This document shows, in pieces, positions 48,499-56,815 of a stretch of 64,000 bases of DNA. Each line of letters begins with the position of its first letter. Within the stretch, counting starts at the first letter, position 1. The position numbers were made by a program, and so were the translations under genes. This stretch comes from Mesorhizobium sp. M2D.F.Ca.ET.226.01.1.1 (GTDB taxonomy: Bacteria > Pseudomonadota > Alphaproteobacteria > Rhizobiales > Rhizobiaceae), in the NCBI RefSeq assembly GCF_004022705.2, contig NZ_RZOY02000007.1:310001-374000 (forward strand). The letters run 5' to 3'. Under the pieces are notes generated by a model. The model was given only the letters and a program-made list of their open reading frames with translations. It ran no database searches and was not told the origin of the DNA.

Positions 48499-49284
48499 AT
48501 GTCCCAGACGAAGGCCGCAGAACACACCGACGCGGCCAGGGCCCCGAAATCCATCGAGGCGAACGCGCCGGCAACATCAACCGAAAAGGCAGCGCCGCCG
48601 CGGGCGTCCGACACGCTGGCGCTGAAGCTCAGCTCTCCCGAATTCACCTCGACGCTGTCGCATTTCCACCGCGCCGAGATCGCGCGCATGGCAGGCTGGC
48701 GCGACCGGCTCGACCGCACAAGCAACTGGGCGATTACCGTGGTGGCGGCGATGCTGTCGGTGTCGCTGTCGACCCCCTCCGCCCATCACGGCGTGCTGCT
48801 CTTCGCGATGCTTTTGATCACACTCTTGTTGTGGATCGAGGCGCGGCGCTACCGCTTCTTCGACGTCTACAGGACCAGGGTACGGCAGTTCGAGCGATAC
48901 TACTTCGCACAGATCTTCTCGCCGCAGCCGGACTTCGCCTCCAACTGGCTCGCCATCCTCGGTGAAGGCCTGCGCTCGCCACGCTTCCTGATCTCGCAGC
49001 GCTCGGCGCTCATCAGGCGGCTGCGCCGCAATTACATCTTCATGTATACGATCCTGATGCTCGCCTGGGTGTTGAAGATCACGACGCCCAGCCTGGCGCG
49101 CGAGGGAGCCTCGATCGGCTTCAGCGCCTCGCTGCTCGACACGTTCCGGGTGGCGACGCTCGGGCCGATCCCGGGCGTGGCGGTGGTGTGCGGGGTCGCG
49201 GTTTTCTATCTCGCGATGCTGGCCGCATCATTCTTTATCCGCGACGAGGACGCCGAGCTTTCCTTCGGCGACGTGCATGTGTGA
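48499..49284 (+). CDS. DUF2270 membrane protein
   Basis: This 261-residue protein has a disordered Ala/Pro-rich N-terminus (about 55 residues) and then the DUF2270 core: HFHRAEIARMAGWRDRLDRT, two close membrane segments (AITVVAAMLSVSLS, GVLLFAMLLITLLLWIEARR), YRFFDVYRTRVRQFERYYFA, and two further segments near the end. The function is unknown. The ATG at 48499 was chosen for the frame; an upstream ATG lies at 48457. Confidence 0.85.
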   Translation: MSQTKAAEHTDAARAPKSIEANAPATSTEKAAPPRASDTLALKLSSPEFTSTLSHFHRAEIARMAGWRDRLDRTSNWAITVVAAMLSVSLSTPSAHHGVLLFAMLLITLLLWIEARRYRFFDVYRTRVRQFERYYFAQIFSPQPDFASNWLAILGEGLRSPRFLISQRSALIRRLRRNYIFMYTILMLAWVLKITTPSLAREGASIGFSASLLDTFRVATLGPIPGVAVVCGVAVFYLAMLAASFFIRDEDAELSFGDVHV

Positions 49285-49335
49285 TTGGCCGCCCGACGAG
49301 CCGTCTTACCATGCTTGATGCGAGGCGCGGCGCGA

Positions 49336-50721
49336 TCACAATCCCGGCGGCCTGACAAATCCGTCGGTCAGCCGCGCCAGAGCCTTTGCGGCGGCGAGCA
49401 GCTTCATGTCCGAATGGCGGCGGCCGACGAGTTGGACGCCAATCGGCAGGCCTTCGCGATCGACACCGATCGGGATGACCACGGCCGGATGACCCGTCAG
49501 ATTGAAGCGGCAGGCGTGGCTGAGCGCGCTCCAATAGGACGTCTCGACACCGTCGACCGGAATCGGCATCCCCATTTCCTGGTGACGGAAGGCGGTGCAC
49601 ATCATCGCTGGACAGACCAGCACGTCCCAGTCGTCAAAGAAGCGCTCCCACGCGTAGATGAATTCGTCGCGCTGATTGAGCGCCTCGAGATAGGCCGACA
49701 GCGTTGGAGAATTTTCCCCTGGTGCCTGGAAGGCCTGTGAAAACCAGGTGATGAAATCCGAAAACAACGCCCGCTCGGCGGCGAAATCGTGTGACGGCAG
49801 AACCTGACCGACCCGCGCGCCACCTATGTCGATCGCGCGGGCAAAGCCGGCAATCGCCTCGGCAATAGCGCGAGCGGTCGGCACGCCGGGGAATTCCGGC
49901 GCGAAGGCGACGCGCAGCCGGTCGAGCCGCGGTTCCGGCTCTTCGTCCGTCGCCACGGGCGGCACTTCGGTGTCGAGGCCGTCGGCGCCGGCGATGACGC
50001 GGTGGGCGAGGATAAGGTCGTCGACGCAGCGCGCCAGCGGCCCAATGTCGAACAGCAATCGGAAGCTGCGCGGCATGTCGGGTGGATCGGCATAGCTGCC
50101 GGTGGTGGGCACCGAGGATTGCGTCGGCTTGAAGCCATAGACGCCGCATAGATGCGCCGGCACGCGGATCGAGCCGCCGGCGTCGCTGCCGATATCTAGC
50201 GGCGCGAGCCCGGCGGCAACCGCCGCGGCTGCGCCACCGCTTGAGCCGCCCGGCGTGCGGGTCACGTCCCAGGGATTGCTGGTGCGGCCAAAGATCGGGT
50301 TGAAGGTCTGCAGGTCACGCAGCCGCGGCGGCACGTTGGTCTTGCCTATGATAATCGCGCCGGCCTTGCGCAGCCTGGCCGCGACGGTGCTGTCGGCGGT
50401 CGGAATGTAGCCGGCCCAGGCCGTCAGCCCGATCGTGGTGCGCATGCCAGCCGTGGCGTGACCGTCCTTCAGTGTTACCGGCACGCCGTGCAGCGGCCCG
50501 ACCGCTTCGCCGCGCGCAATGGCTCGGTCCGCCGCCTTGGCCCTATCACGCGCGGCATTCGCGTCAAGAGTGATGATGGCATTGAGGAGCGGATTGACGG
50601 CAGCGATCCGCTCCAGTTGCGCCTCCATCGCTTCGGCCGCGCTGACCCGCCGCTCGCGGATCGCCGCCGCCAGTTGGGTCACGGTGAGGAAGGTGATGTC
50701 GGTGGCAAGTGTGGCGACCAT
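49336..50721 (-). CDS. amidase-signature family enzyme
   Basis: This 461-residue amidase starts at ATG 50721 (GGAGGAAACGCA before it). The triad is clear: K85 in PVTLKDGHAT, cis-Ser S160 in TPGGSSGGAA, and nucleophile S184 in DAGGSIRVPA. It follows the amidase/aspartyl-tRNA-amidotransferase A pattern, but with no GatB/GatC gene near it is a free amidohydrolase. It is the second amidase of the window and differs from the first by lacking the long C-terminal extension. It follows the CMD-family gene on the same strand. Confidence 0.92.
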   Translation of the reverse strand: MVATLATDITFLTVTQLAAAIRERRVSAAEAMEAQLERIAAVNPLLNAIITLDANAARDRAKAADRAIARGEAVGPLHGVPVTLKDGHATAGMRTTIGLTAWAGYIPTADSTVAARLRKAGAIIIGKTNVPPRLRDLQTFNPIFGRTSNPWDVTRTPGGSSGGAAAAVAAGLAPLDIGSDAGGSIRVPAHLCGVYGFKPTQSSVPTTGSYADPPDMPRSFRLLFDIGPLARCVDDLILAHRVIAGADGLDTEVPPVATDEEPEPRLDRLRVAFAPEFPGVPTARAIAEAIAGFARAIDIGGARVGQVLPSHDFAAERALFSDFITWFSQAFQAPGENSPTLSAYLEALNQRDEFIYAWERFFDDWDVLVCPAMMCTAFRHQEMGMPIPVDGVETSYWSALSHACRFNLTGHPAVVIPIGVDREGLPIGVQLVGRRHSDMKLLAAAKALARLTDGFVRPPGL

Positions 50722-50823
50722 TGCGTTTCCTCCCTGTTTTGAGGGGAGTAAGGCAAGAGGGCAGTAAGGCAATAGGGATTGGTCGTCAGCGGATTTTCCC
50801 TACTGCCTTACTCCCTTACTGCC

Positions 50824-51273
50824 CTACTGCCCGCCCATCTCCTTCTTGAAGGTCTCGAAGTCGACCTGCATGCCGTTGAAGATGGTGCTCCAGTGACGCG
50901 TCAGCGCCGCCATGGCGACGGCCTCCTGGATCTCCTCGTCGGTGGCGCCGGCGCGCTTAGCGTCCTGGGTGTCGGACCAGATGCAGTAGGTGCAGGGAAT
51001 CTGAGCCGCGACCGCCAGCGAGATCAGCGACTTCACCTTCGGCGGCAGCGCCGTCTTGTCGCTGAGCTCGATGGCCTTGACCTCGGCCCATGCGCCGGGC
51101 AGACCGGCTTTCGGGAATTGCTTCACGAAACTCGGCACGCCGCCCATCGTCGACTGGATGTCCTTGAGGGTGGCGTCGTAATCATCGGCGTGAGCGAGCA
51201 CCGGGGTGGCGAGCATCGCAAGCGAGCCGAGAACGACGGCGCGGCTCAATCTGACTGCGAAAAAGGCAGACAT
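50824..51273 (-). CDS. exported carboxymuconolactone-decarboxylase-family (AhpD-like) protein
   Basis: This 149-residue protein has a signal peptide (about residues 1-29, ending AHA) and a CMD domain with the CxxC redox pair IPCTYCIWSDTQDAKRAGAT and DEEIQEAVAMAALTRHW. An export signal is uncommon in the CMD family. The ATG at 51273 follows CAAGGAGGTATCCCG. It lies 110 bp after the sigma factor gene on the same strand. CMD proteins are a known partner class of ECF41 sigma factors, so control by that sigma factor is likely. Confidence 0.85.
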   Translation of the reverse strand: MSAFFAVRLSRAVVLGSLAMLATPVLAHADDYDATLKDIQSTMGGVPSFVKQFPKAGLPGAWAEVKAIELSDKTALPPKVKSLISLAVAAQIPCTYCIWSDTQDAKRAGATDEEIQEAVAMAALTRHWSTIFNGMQVDFETFKKEMGGQ

Positions 51274-51383
51274 CGGGATACCTCCTTGCTGTGGTTGACG
51301 CGCCGGCAACCGGCCGCGTGACCCAAAAAAGGATGATCTGGCGCATCGAAAAGTTCGCCGCGCTGCCAGACTTCACGAAGATG

Positions 51384-52349
51384 TCATTCCTCGAGGCGCG
51401 GTGGCCGTTCTGAGGTGTGGACGCGCATCACGCGCACCTGGCGCTCGCCATGGACCAGGACGACGGCGAAGCTCGGCGGGCAATGGAAAGGATTCTCGGG
51501 CGGATTGACGAAATCCCCCTCAAGCACGGTAACATTGGCGCTGGCCAGCGCCCGCACCGGCTCGTGGCGAACGCCGGCGCCGACGTCCTCGTCAATGGCC
51601 TCGCCGAAGAGATGCCGCCCGATGCCGCGCGGCCCGCCCGCGAAGGCGATGTCGAGGTCCTTGGCATAGTGGGTAAGCACACGCTCCTTGCCGCCATGCT
51701 GCAGCAAGCGGTATTCCTCGGTGTAGAAAGCCAGGCGCTCCGACACAAGCTTCTGATGTTCCCTGTCGGGCAGGCCGGCCGATGCCAACAGCAATTCCGA
51801 AAGCCTGAGCTTGGCGTCGGACAGCCGGCTGCGCACCGTGCCCACCGGCACGCCCAGAATGGCGGCAATCTGCTCATAGCCCGGCGAACTGCCGAAATAG
51901 CGCAGCATCACCGTCGCGCGCTGCATTTCCGGCAAATGCGCCAGCGCCGCCCATACCCAGTCGCGCAGGTCGCGGCTTTCGATGCGGCTCTCGATGCGTT
52001 CCTCGTCGGCGAGCTCGCGCAAGGCACGCTCGGTTTCGGCCGGCCCGGCACGGGGACGGCGACGGCGCAGCGCCATCAGGCAGTGATTTCTCAAGATCGA
52101 ATGCAGCCAGCCGCCGACGGCGGCTGGATCGCGCAGGCCGTCCAGCCGGGCAAGCGCGGTAAGGAACGTGTCGTGGACCGCGTCCTCGGCATCGCCAGTG
52201 TAACCCAGCATGGACAGGGCGATGGCATGAAGTTGCGGGCGATAGCGCTCGAACAAAACGCCGAAACCATGCGCCTCGCCAAAGCGCGCCGCCATGACCA
52301 GAGCCGCGTCAGGCTGGCCTCGCCCTTGATCAAAACCGACTTGTCCCAT
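51384..52349 (-). CDS. ECF41-like sigma factor with C-terminal SnoaL-type extension
   Basis: This 321-residue ECF sigma factor has sigma-2 (about 28-95: FGVLFERYRPQLHAIALSML, EDAVHDTFLTALARLDG), sigma-4 (about 130-190: LPEMQRATVMLRYF, IAAILGVPVGTVRSRLSDAK) and a C-terminal extension of about 115 residues of NTF2/SnoaL type. This layout and the CMD gene beside it are typical of ECF41. The DGGGR motif seen in classic ECF41 extensions reads QHGGKER here, so it is a divergent member. The ATG at 52349 is used; a later start at residue 19 is possible. Confidence 0.82.
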   Translation of the reverse strand: MGQVGFDQGRGQPDAALVMAARFGEAHGFGVLFERYRPQLHAIALSMLGYTGDAEDAVHDTFLTALARLDGLRDPAAVGGWLHSILRNHCLMALRRRRPRAGPAETERALRELADEERIESRIESRDLRDWVWAALAHLPEMQRATVMLRYFGSSPGYEQIAAILGVPVGTVRSRLSDAKLRLSELLLASAGLPDREHQKLVSERLAFYTEEYRLLQHGGKERVLTHYAKDLDIAFAGGPRGIGRHLFGEAIDEDVGAGVRHEPVRALASANVTVLEGDFVNPPENPFHCPPSFAVVLVHGERQVRVMRVHTSERPPRLEE

Positions 52350-52458
52350 AGCCCAATCCCCTGCCCTCCCCGATCCCCTGCCCTGATCGTATCACGAAGG
52401 ACAGGATGCGATGAGGGGCCGGAAAGTTCGGATGCCTGCGTCCATCGATTGAGCTCGC

Positions 52459-53061
52459 CTAATTCAACGACAGCGCCGTCCGGAACGCCTGAGTGGTGTT
52501 GCGGGCGGGATAGGGCTCGTCCGGCACGGGTACGCCAAGATGGGCGCAAAGCGGCGCCCAGCCGTCGCCGAGCTTGTGCACAAGGAGACGCTCCGCCGGC
52601 ACGGTATTCAGCACTGCCTCGACATTGTCCCGGTAAACCGCGATCGCATGAGCGCGATCCTGCGGGCGACCACCGAAAACCTGCTTCGAGACGAGCGCGA
52701 TGCCGAGCGACTCCTGGTCGGTGCTGGCGACGATCGCCGGCAGGATCGTCTTTTCGAAACTCTCCCACCAGCTTTCGGGCGAGCGCCAGGTGAGGATGAC
52801 GCGCGCCTGCGGATAGGCTTCGATCAGCTCGCGCCAATGGAACGCCGAGGGCCAGTCGACGCAGGATTTGTATCCCGCGAAGAGTTGGTCCCAGTCTGGC
52901 GCCGCACCCCTGGCCAGCGCCCGCCACAGCCGCCTTTGCCCGGCATGCGCCATCACCTCCGACATATGATGGCAAGGGCCGAAGCCGAGCATGGTCAGCG
53001 CCTCGCGCATCGAATCCGTGCCGGTCCGGCCGAAACCGGTTCCAATCACCATCAGCGACAT
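52459..53061 (-). CDS. PAPS-dependent sulfotransferase family protein
   Basis: This 200-residue protein of the Sulfotransfer_4 type has a 5'-phosphosulfate loop GTGFGRTGTDSMREALTMLG at residues 7-26, a short SCVDWPSAFHWREL, and ARVILTWRSPESWWESF corresponding to the 3'-phosphate-binding region. It would transfer sulfate from PAPS to an alcohol or sugar. The acceptor is unknown. It is close in size to the usual family. It overlaps no neighbour. Confidence 0.87.
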   Translation of the reverse strand: MSLMVIGTGFGRTGTDSMREALTMLGFGPCHHMSEVMAHAGQRRLWRALARGAAPDWDQLFAGYKSCVDWPSAFHWRELIEAYPQARVILTWRSPESWWESFEKTILPAIVASTDQESLGIALVSKQVFGGRPQDRAHAIAVYRDNVEAVLNTVPAERLLVHKLGDGWAPLCAHLGVPVPDEPYPARNTTQAFRTALSLN

Positions 53062-53098
53062 TTCCTCTCCTCCGTCTCTCGTTCGTCGAGCGATCGCG

Positions 53099-53998
53099 TC
53101 AACCTCCCTGGACCACGAGCCGCAAGCGATTGCCCTCCGGATCGGCGGTCGAGATCACACTGCCGTCCCTTTTCTCGGGCACATCGGCCGCTTCGAGCCT
53201 GCGCTCCACGGCGGCAAGCTCCTGCGCGGAGCCAAGTTCGACGGTGAAATGGTCGAGGCCGGCGGCATCCGGCGGCGGCTCGCGCAATTCGTCGCGCGCC
53301 CAGATGTTGAAGGCCACCATATGCGGGCGGCGTTCGGTGCCGCAGTCGAACATGCCGAAGGTCCTGGACTGGATATGCGGCCGGAAGCCGAGTACGCCGA
53401 GATAGAATTTCATCAGCATCTCCGGTGCGCGGGCGCGCATATGGATGTGGCCGATGAAGGCGTCCTGCGCCATTCTCTGCTCGACATGGCCGGAATTGCC
53501 GACATCGCGCACTAGGCCCTGCACATCCAGCGGCTCGAGCCCGGAATGCGCGCTGCCGTCGATGGCAATCAGAGCCACGCGGCCGTCGGGCGACACTTCG
53601 CGGCGCAAGAAGCGCTCCGGCGTGTCGAAGCAAATTTCTATACCGTTGCCGGATGGATCGGAGACATAGAGCGATTCCGAAACCAGGTGATCCTGCGCGC
53701 TGTATCGCAGGCCCGATGCCTTGAGGCGGGCTGCCGTGTGGGCGAGATCGCGGCGGCTGGTAACGTGGATGGCGACGTGGAAGAGATCGCGCGACTTCTG
53801 CGGCAGCGGCAATTGGGCGCCGGCATGGAGCACGATCAGCGTCCGGCCGCCGACGCCAAGCTCCGCCTGGGCTACGTCCTCGCCAAGCGGTGCCAACCCA
53901 AGCGTGTCGCACCAGACATTCAAGGCCGCCGGCACATCGGTTACCCTCAGATGGACCGGCCCGAGACGAGTCATCGGAGACAGCAATCCTTCGTCCAT
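53099..53998 (-). CDS. two-module VOC protein, extradiol-dioxygenase-like
   Basis: This protein of about 300 residues consists of two VOC modules in tandem, as in type I extradiol dioxygenases. The N-terminal module has GPVHLRVTDVPAALNVWCDT and LYVSDPSGNGIEICFDTPE. The C-terminal module has FIGHIHMRARAPEMLMKFYL and VISTADPEGNRLRLVVQGG. A metal site is possible at H in GHIHM, H in GLDHFTVEL and the last module's ligand. The start at 53998 is uncertain; 54028 is also open. The substrate is unknown. Confidence 0.82.
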   Translation of the reverse strand: MDEGLLSPMTRLGPVHLRVTDVPAALNVWCDTLGLAPLGEDVAQAELGVGGRTLIVLHAGAQLPLPQKSRDLFHVAIHVTSRRDLAHTAARLKASGLRYSAQDHLVSESLYVSDPSGNGIEICFDTPERFLRREVSPDGRVALIAIDGSAHSGLEPLDVQGLVRDVGNSGHVEQRMAQDAFIGHIHMRARAPEMLMKFYLGVLGFRPHIQSRTFGMFDCGTERRPHMVAFNIWARDELREPPPDAAGLDHFTVELGSAQELAAVERRLEAADVPEKRDGSVISTADPEGNRLRLVVQGG

Positions 53999-54144
53999 CG
54001 TCGTCTGTCCGATTGCGGCCGACGGCATATTAGCCGTGAATGAAATTCCTGTCGCGCCCCAAGTTCGGGTTGACCCCTCCCCGGCGGGCGGCGACTATCG
54101 CGACGGCCGGTTTTTCTGGAATTGGTTCAGCAGGAGGAATTCAC

Positions 54145-54444
54145 ATGGACGAGACCGAACAGTGGCGCAACATGGCGAGCGCGCCACGGGACGGCAGCCG
54201 CATCCTGGTGACGGTACGCTCCTCCGAGCAGGGACCGGCGGAGGTCGACATGGCCTACTGGTCGCGCGCCGACCAGTTCGGCGAGGAAGGCTGGCGGGCC
54301 TCGGACTCCTCGCCCGGCCGCGTCGTCGAATATGCCGAGCCGGAGCTCAGATGCTGGATGCCGCTGCCGACCGCGGGACGCCGTTCGATGCCGAGCCCCT
54401 GGGAGGGGGACGACGTGCCGCTGGTCGATGGGGAAGGGATTTAG
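54145..54444 (+). CDS. small DUF551-like hypothetical protein
   Basis: This 99-residue protein starts at ATG 54145 after AGGAGGAATTCAC. It begins MDETEQWRNMASAPRDGSRI then LVTVRSS, the WRxMxxAPRDGxxILV pattern common to small, often phage-like, DUF551-type proteins, and ends with Pro/Asp/Gly-rich sequence. It is divergent from the VOC gene. The short stretch between its stop and the Rieske gene holds a partial extragenic repeat (about 54450-54480). Confidence 0.65.
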   Translation: MDETEQWRNMASAPRDGSRILVTVRSSEQGPAEVDMAYWSRADQFGEEGWRASDSSPGRVVEYAEPELRCWMPLPTAGRRSMPSPWEGDDVPLVDGEGI

Positions 54445-54486
54445 CGCCAGCATCTCCCTTTCGCTTGTAGGAGAAGGGGCCGCTTT

Positions 54487-54801
54487 TCACCCTACCGCCA
54501 CGATCACCTCCCCCGCTTCGACCCTCGCGGGATAGGTACGCAGATCGATACATGGCGGCAGGCGCTTGGCGGCTCCGGTTCGGTAGTCGAAGGCGCCGGC
54601 ATGTTTCGGGCATTCGACCTCGTAGTCCATCACGAGACCGTCGGCGATATGCACCGCTTCATGCGTGCAGAGCCCGTCGGTACAGAAGACCTCGTCGTCG
54701 GGCGAGCGGAAGATGGCGTAAGTCTTGCCGCCATGGTCGAAGCGGCGCGCGCCTTCCTGTTCGATGTCGTCGAGGCGGCAGGCTCTCACCCAGTTGGTCA
54801 T
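54487..54801 (-). CDS. Rieske-type ferredoxin (MocE family)
   Basis: This 104-residue small protein carries a complete Rieske [2Fe-2S] site: CTH (C45, H47) and CPKH (C64, H67) with 16 residues between. It lacks the oxygenase domain of larger Rieske proteins, so it acts as an electron carrier, as MocE does in rhizopine catabolism. It is the last gene of the cluster with the MocD-like hydroxylase and PanB-like protein. No dedicated reductase gene (MocF) is visible. The ATG at 54801 follows AAAGGAAAAGAAG. Confidence 0.9.
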   Translation of the reverse strand: MTNWVRACRLDDIEQEGARRFDHGGKTYAIFRSPDDEVFCTDGLCTHEAVHIADGLVMDYEVECPKHAGAFDYRTGAAKRLPPCIDLRTYPARVEAGEVIVAVG

Positions 54802-54930
54802 CTTCTTTTCCTTTGCTTTGCGAAGTCGCCTCACCGGAGCGCCGACTCACTCCGCCTCTGATTTTGCGGCCCTTGCGGGATCGCTTAAGTGGACGCGCAA
54901 CTAGGTCCTGCGTGGCTGTCTGTGCAGGCG

Positions 54931-55953
54931 TCACTTCGCGGCGGCGGCATTGGCGCGCGCCTTCTTCTTCTCGTAGCGGGCATCCATGCGCGCCGCGGCT
55001 TCCTTGCTGCCGTCGTGGAAGGTGCCGAACCAACGGTCGAACGGGATGAGGCCGTCGCCGTAATTCACCTCGAAATATTTGTGATGCAGGTAGTGGATAT
55101 AGGCGTGGCTATCGACCGACTTGTCCTCGGTCAGTTCCACCTTGTCGAAGCCGACATGGCCGGGAATGGCGCCGAAGCCGGCATAATGGAGCTGGTAGAG
55201 CGCCAGCAGCGGGTTCGACGGGATGATCAGGTGCCAGAAGGCGACGCCGAGATAGCCGAGCTGCTCGACGGGATGCATCGACAGCGACGACCAGGGCGAC
55301 GGGTTGACCGAATTGTGGTGCACCGAATGCACCCATTTGTAGAGCGGCCCCCAATGGATGGCGCGGTGGAGCAGGAAAAAATGCGTCTCGTGGATGACCG
55401 GCACCACCAGCGCCAGCAGGAAGAGATAGACCGGGTGCTCGGCGAAGGTCAGCCACGGCACGTAGCCGTTGGCGTAGGCATAAAGGATCGCCACCTCGAT
55501 GGCGGTCCAGATCGGCATGCCGGTGCCGAAGGTGCGCAGCATGTTGTCCATGTTCTGGTTCTCGAAGAAGAATGCCTTGCTCTTCTGCTCCGAGGGCCAT
55601 TTGCCGTTGTATTTGAAGCGGTTGCCCTGGGCTTTCAAAATATAGAGTCGAAGCTCGAAGGCGCCGAAGAAGACCAGCAGCGCAGCGCAGTTGACGATGA
55701 AGAGCCGCAGGATCCAGCCTACGGAGAGCGTCTTCATCGTCTCGACGTCGGGCAGTGCGAAGCGCCACCAGACCACGGCCGTGAGCGCGAACAGCAAATT
55801 GTAGGGCAGGAAGTAATGCGGCAGCCATTTCAGCACCGCCAGCGGGCGCGGCGGAAAGACGAAGAGCGGCGCGGTGCCGGCCGGCTCGTTGGGCGCCCAG
55901 TCGCCCCGCTTGTTGCGCGTGCCGAATTGCAGGTCGTCCATGGTCGATCTCAC
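54931..55953 (-). CDS. membrane fatty acid hydroxylase / sterol desaturase family protein (MocD-like)
   Basis: This integral membrane di-iron oxygenase has about 340 residues. The histidine clusters are complete (numbering from the ATG at 55941): HETHFFLLHRAIH (184-196), HSVHH (205-209) and HYLHH (283-287). Four hydrophobic stretches anchor it. The start is either GTG 55953, whose GTGA overlaps the PanB-like stop and so fits coupling, or ATG 55941. The Rieske protein encoded next is the likely electron donor. The substrate is a hydrocarbon, lipid or inosamine-like compound; not known. Confidence 0.88.
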   Translation of the reverse strand: MRSTMDDLQFGTRNKRGDWAPNEPAGTAPLFVFPPRPLAVLKWLPHYFLPYNLLFALTAVVWWRFALPDVETMKTLSVGWILRLFIVNCAALLVFFGAFELRLYILKAQGNRFKYNGKWPSEQKSKAFFFENQNMDNMLRTFGTGMPIWTAIEVAILYAYANGYVPWLTFAEHPVYLFLLALVVPVIHETHFFLLHRAIHWGPLYKWVHSVHHNSVNPSPWSSLSMHPVEQLGYLGVAFWHLIIPSNPLLALYQLHYAGFGAIPGHVGFDKVELTEDKSVDSHAYIHYLHHKYFEVNYGDGLIPFDRWFGTFHDGSKEAAARMDARYEKKKARANAAAAK

Positions 55954-56741
55954 AAAGACTGAGCGAGGGTGAGGAAGCGGTCATAAGCGGCATCGTCCAT
56001 ATCCACCTGGTGCTTCGCTTCCGGATAGGTTCCGCCGGCGACGTCGCGGCCGAAGGCGCGGAAGGCGGCGATGCGCTTTTCCTGCAGCTCGGCTTCCAAG
56101 GTGACGAAGTCGGCATAGCGCTTGGCGTGGCGCGGATAGTGACCGGCATGCGTCCCCAGCACATCGCAGGAGAACAGATACTGCGTGTCACAGGCGCTGC
56201 CGCAGCCCATGCCCATGGTGATCAGCGGCGTCGCGCGGGTGATGTGGTCGGCAAGACGAACCGGCACGACTTCCACCTCGATGCAGGCGGCGCCGGCATT
56301 CTCGAGGTCCTTTGCCGCGCGCAGCACCCTGAAGGCTTCCTCCGCCGTGCGGCCGATGGCGCGAAAATTTGTCCAGGTGGCGCGGTTCGGCACCAAGCCA
56401 ATATGGCCGGTGACGGGAATGCCTTCCGCCGCCATGGCCTCGATGAAGCGCGGCGAATGCGATGAATACACCGCATCGGCGCCTCGCTTCATCATGGCGA
56501 AGCCAAGCCGCACCGCCTCCTCGGGCGAAGCGACCGCGCCATGCGGCATGCCGACGGAGAGGAATGCGTGGGGTGCCACCCGGCGGATGGCTTCCAGATT
56601 ATGGTCCGGCTCGCAGGACAGGATGACGATGTCGCAGGCAACCGCGGCCGCCGCCTCGGCCGGCGTGTCGACATGCAGTTGCAGCCACTTTCTGCTGCCT
56701 TTGGCGCTCTGCAGGTCGTAGGCCGTCAGCCGTCTTGCCAC
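55950..56741 (-). CDS. PanB-like protein lacking canonical catalytic residues
   Basis: This 264-residue protein belongs to the ketopantoate hydroxymethyltransferase-like TIM-barrel group: RRLTAYDLQSAKG, GHIGLVPNRATWTNFRAIGR and VLGTHAGHYPRHAKRYADF match PanB. The metal-binding and catalytic positions of true PanB appear lost: the VGDSL position reads LSCEP, the LADLPF position reads SVGMPHG, and the KIEGG position reads VYSSHS. Only the Glu in CIEVEVVP is kept. It is therefore not expected to make ketopantoate. GTG 56741 follows GGGAGGATCATCG. It is coupled to the hydroxylase gene by a GTGA overlap. Confidence 0.82.
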   Translation of the reverse strand: MARRLTAYDLQSAKGSRKWLQLHVDTPAEAAAAVACDIVILSCEPDHNLEAIRRVAPHAFLSVGMPHGAVASPEEAVRLGFAMMKRGADAVYSSHSPRFIEAMAAEGIPVTGHIGLVPNRATWTNFRAIGRTAEEAFRVLRAAKDLENAGAACIEVEVVPVRLADHITRATPLITMGMGCGSACDTQYLFSCDVLGTHAGHYPRHAKRYADFVTLEAELQEKRIAAFRAFGRDVAGGTYPEAKHQVDMDDAAYDRFLTLAQSL

Positions 56742-56815
56742 CGATGATCCTCCCGTTTCGCGAGGAGATAACACCGCGTCCCGGGGGGCGCCGCTTGTTC
56801 CTTGATCAAATCAGA

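Noticed and set aside
54931..55953. Assigning the MocD/MocE-like genes to rhizopine catabolism
   Set aside because: No mocA, mocB, mocC or other rhizopine genes are seen in the window. The similarity only indicates the enzyme type.
55950..56741. Naming the gene panB
   Set aside because: Key metal-binding and catalytic positions of PanB are missing and no pantothenate gene is adjacent.
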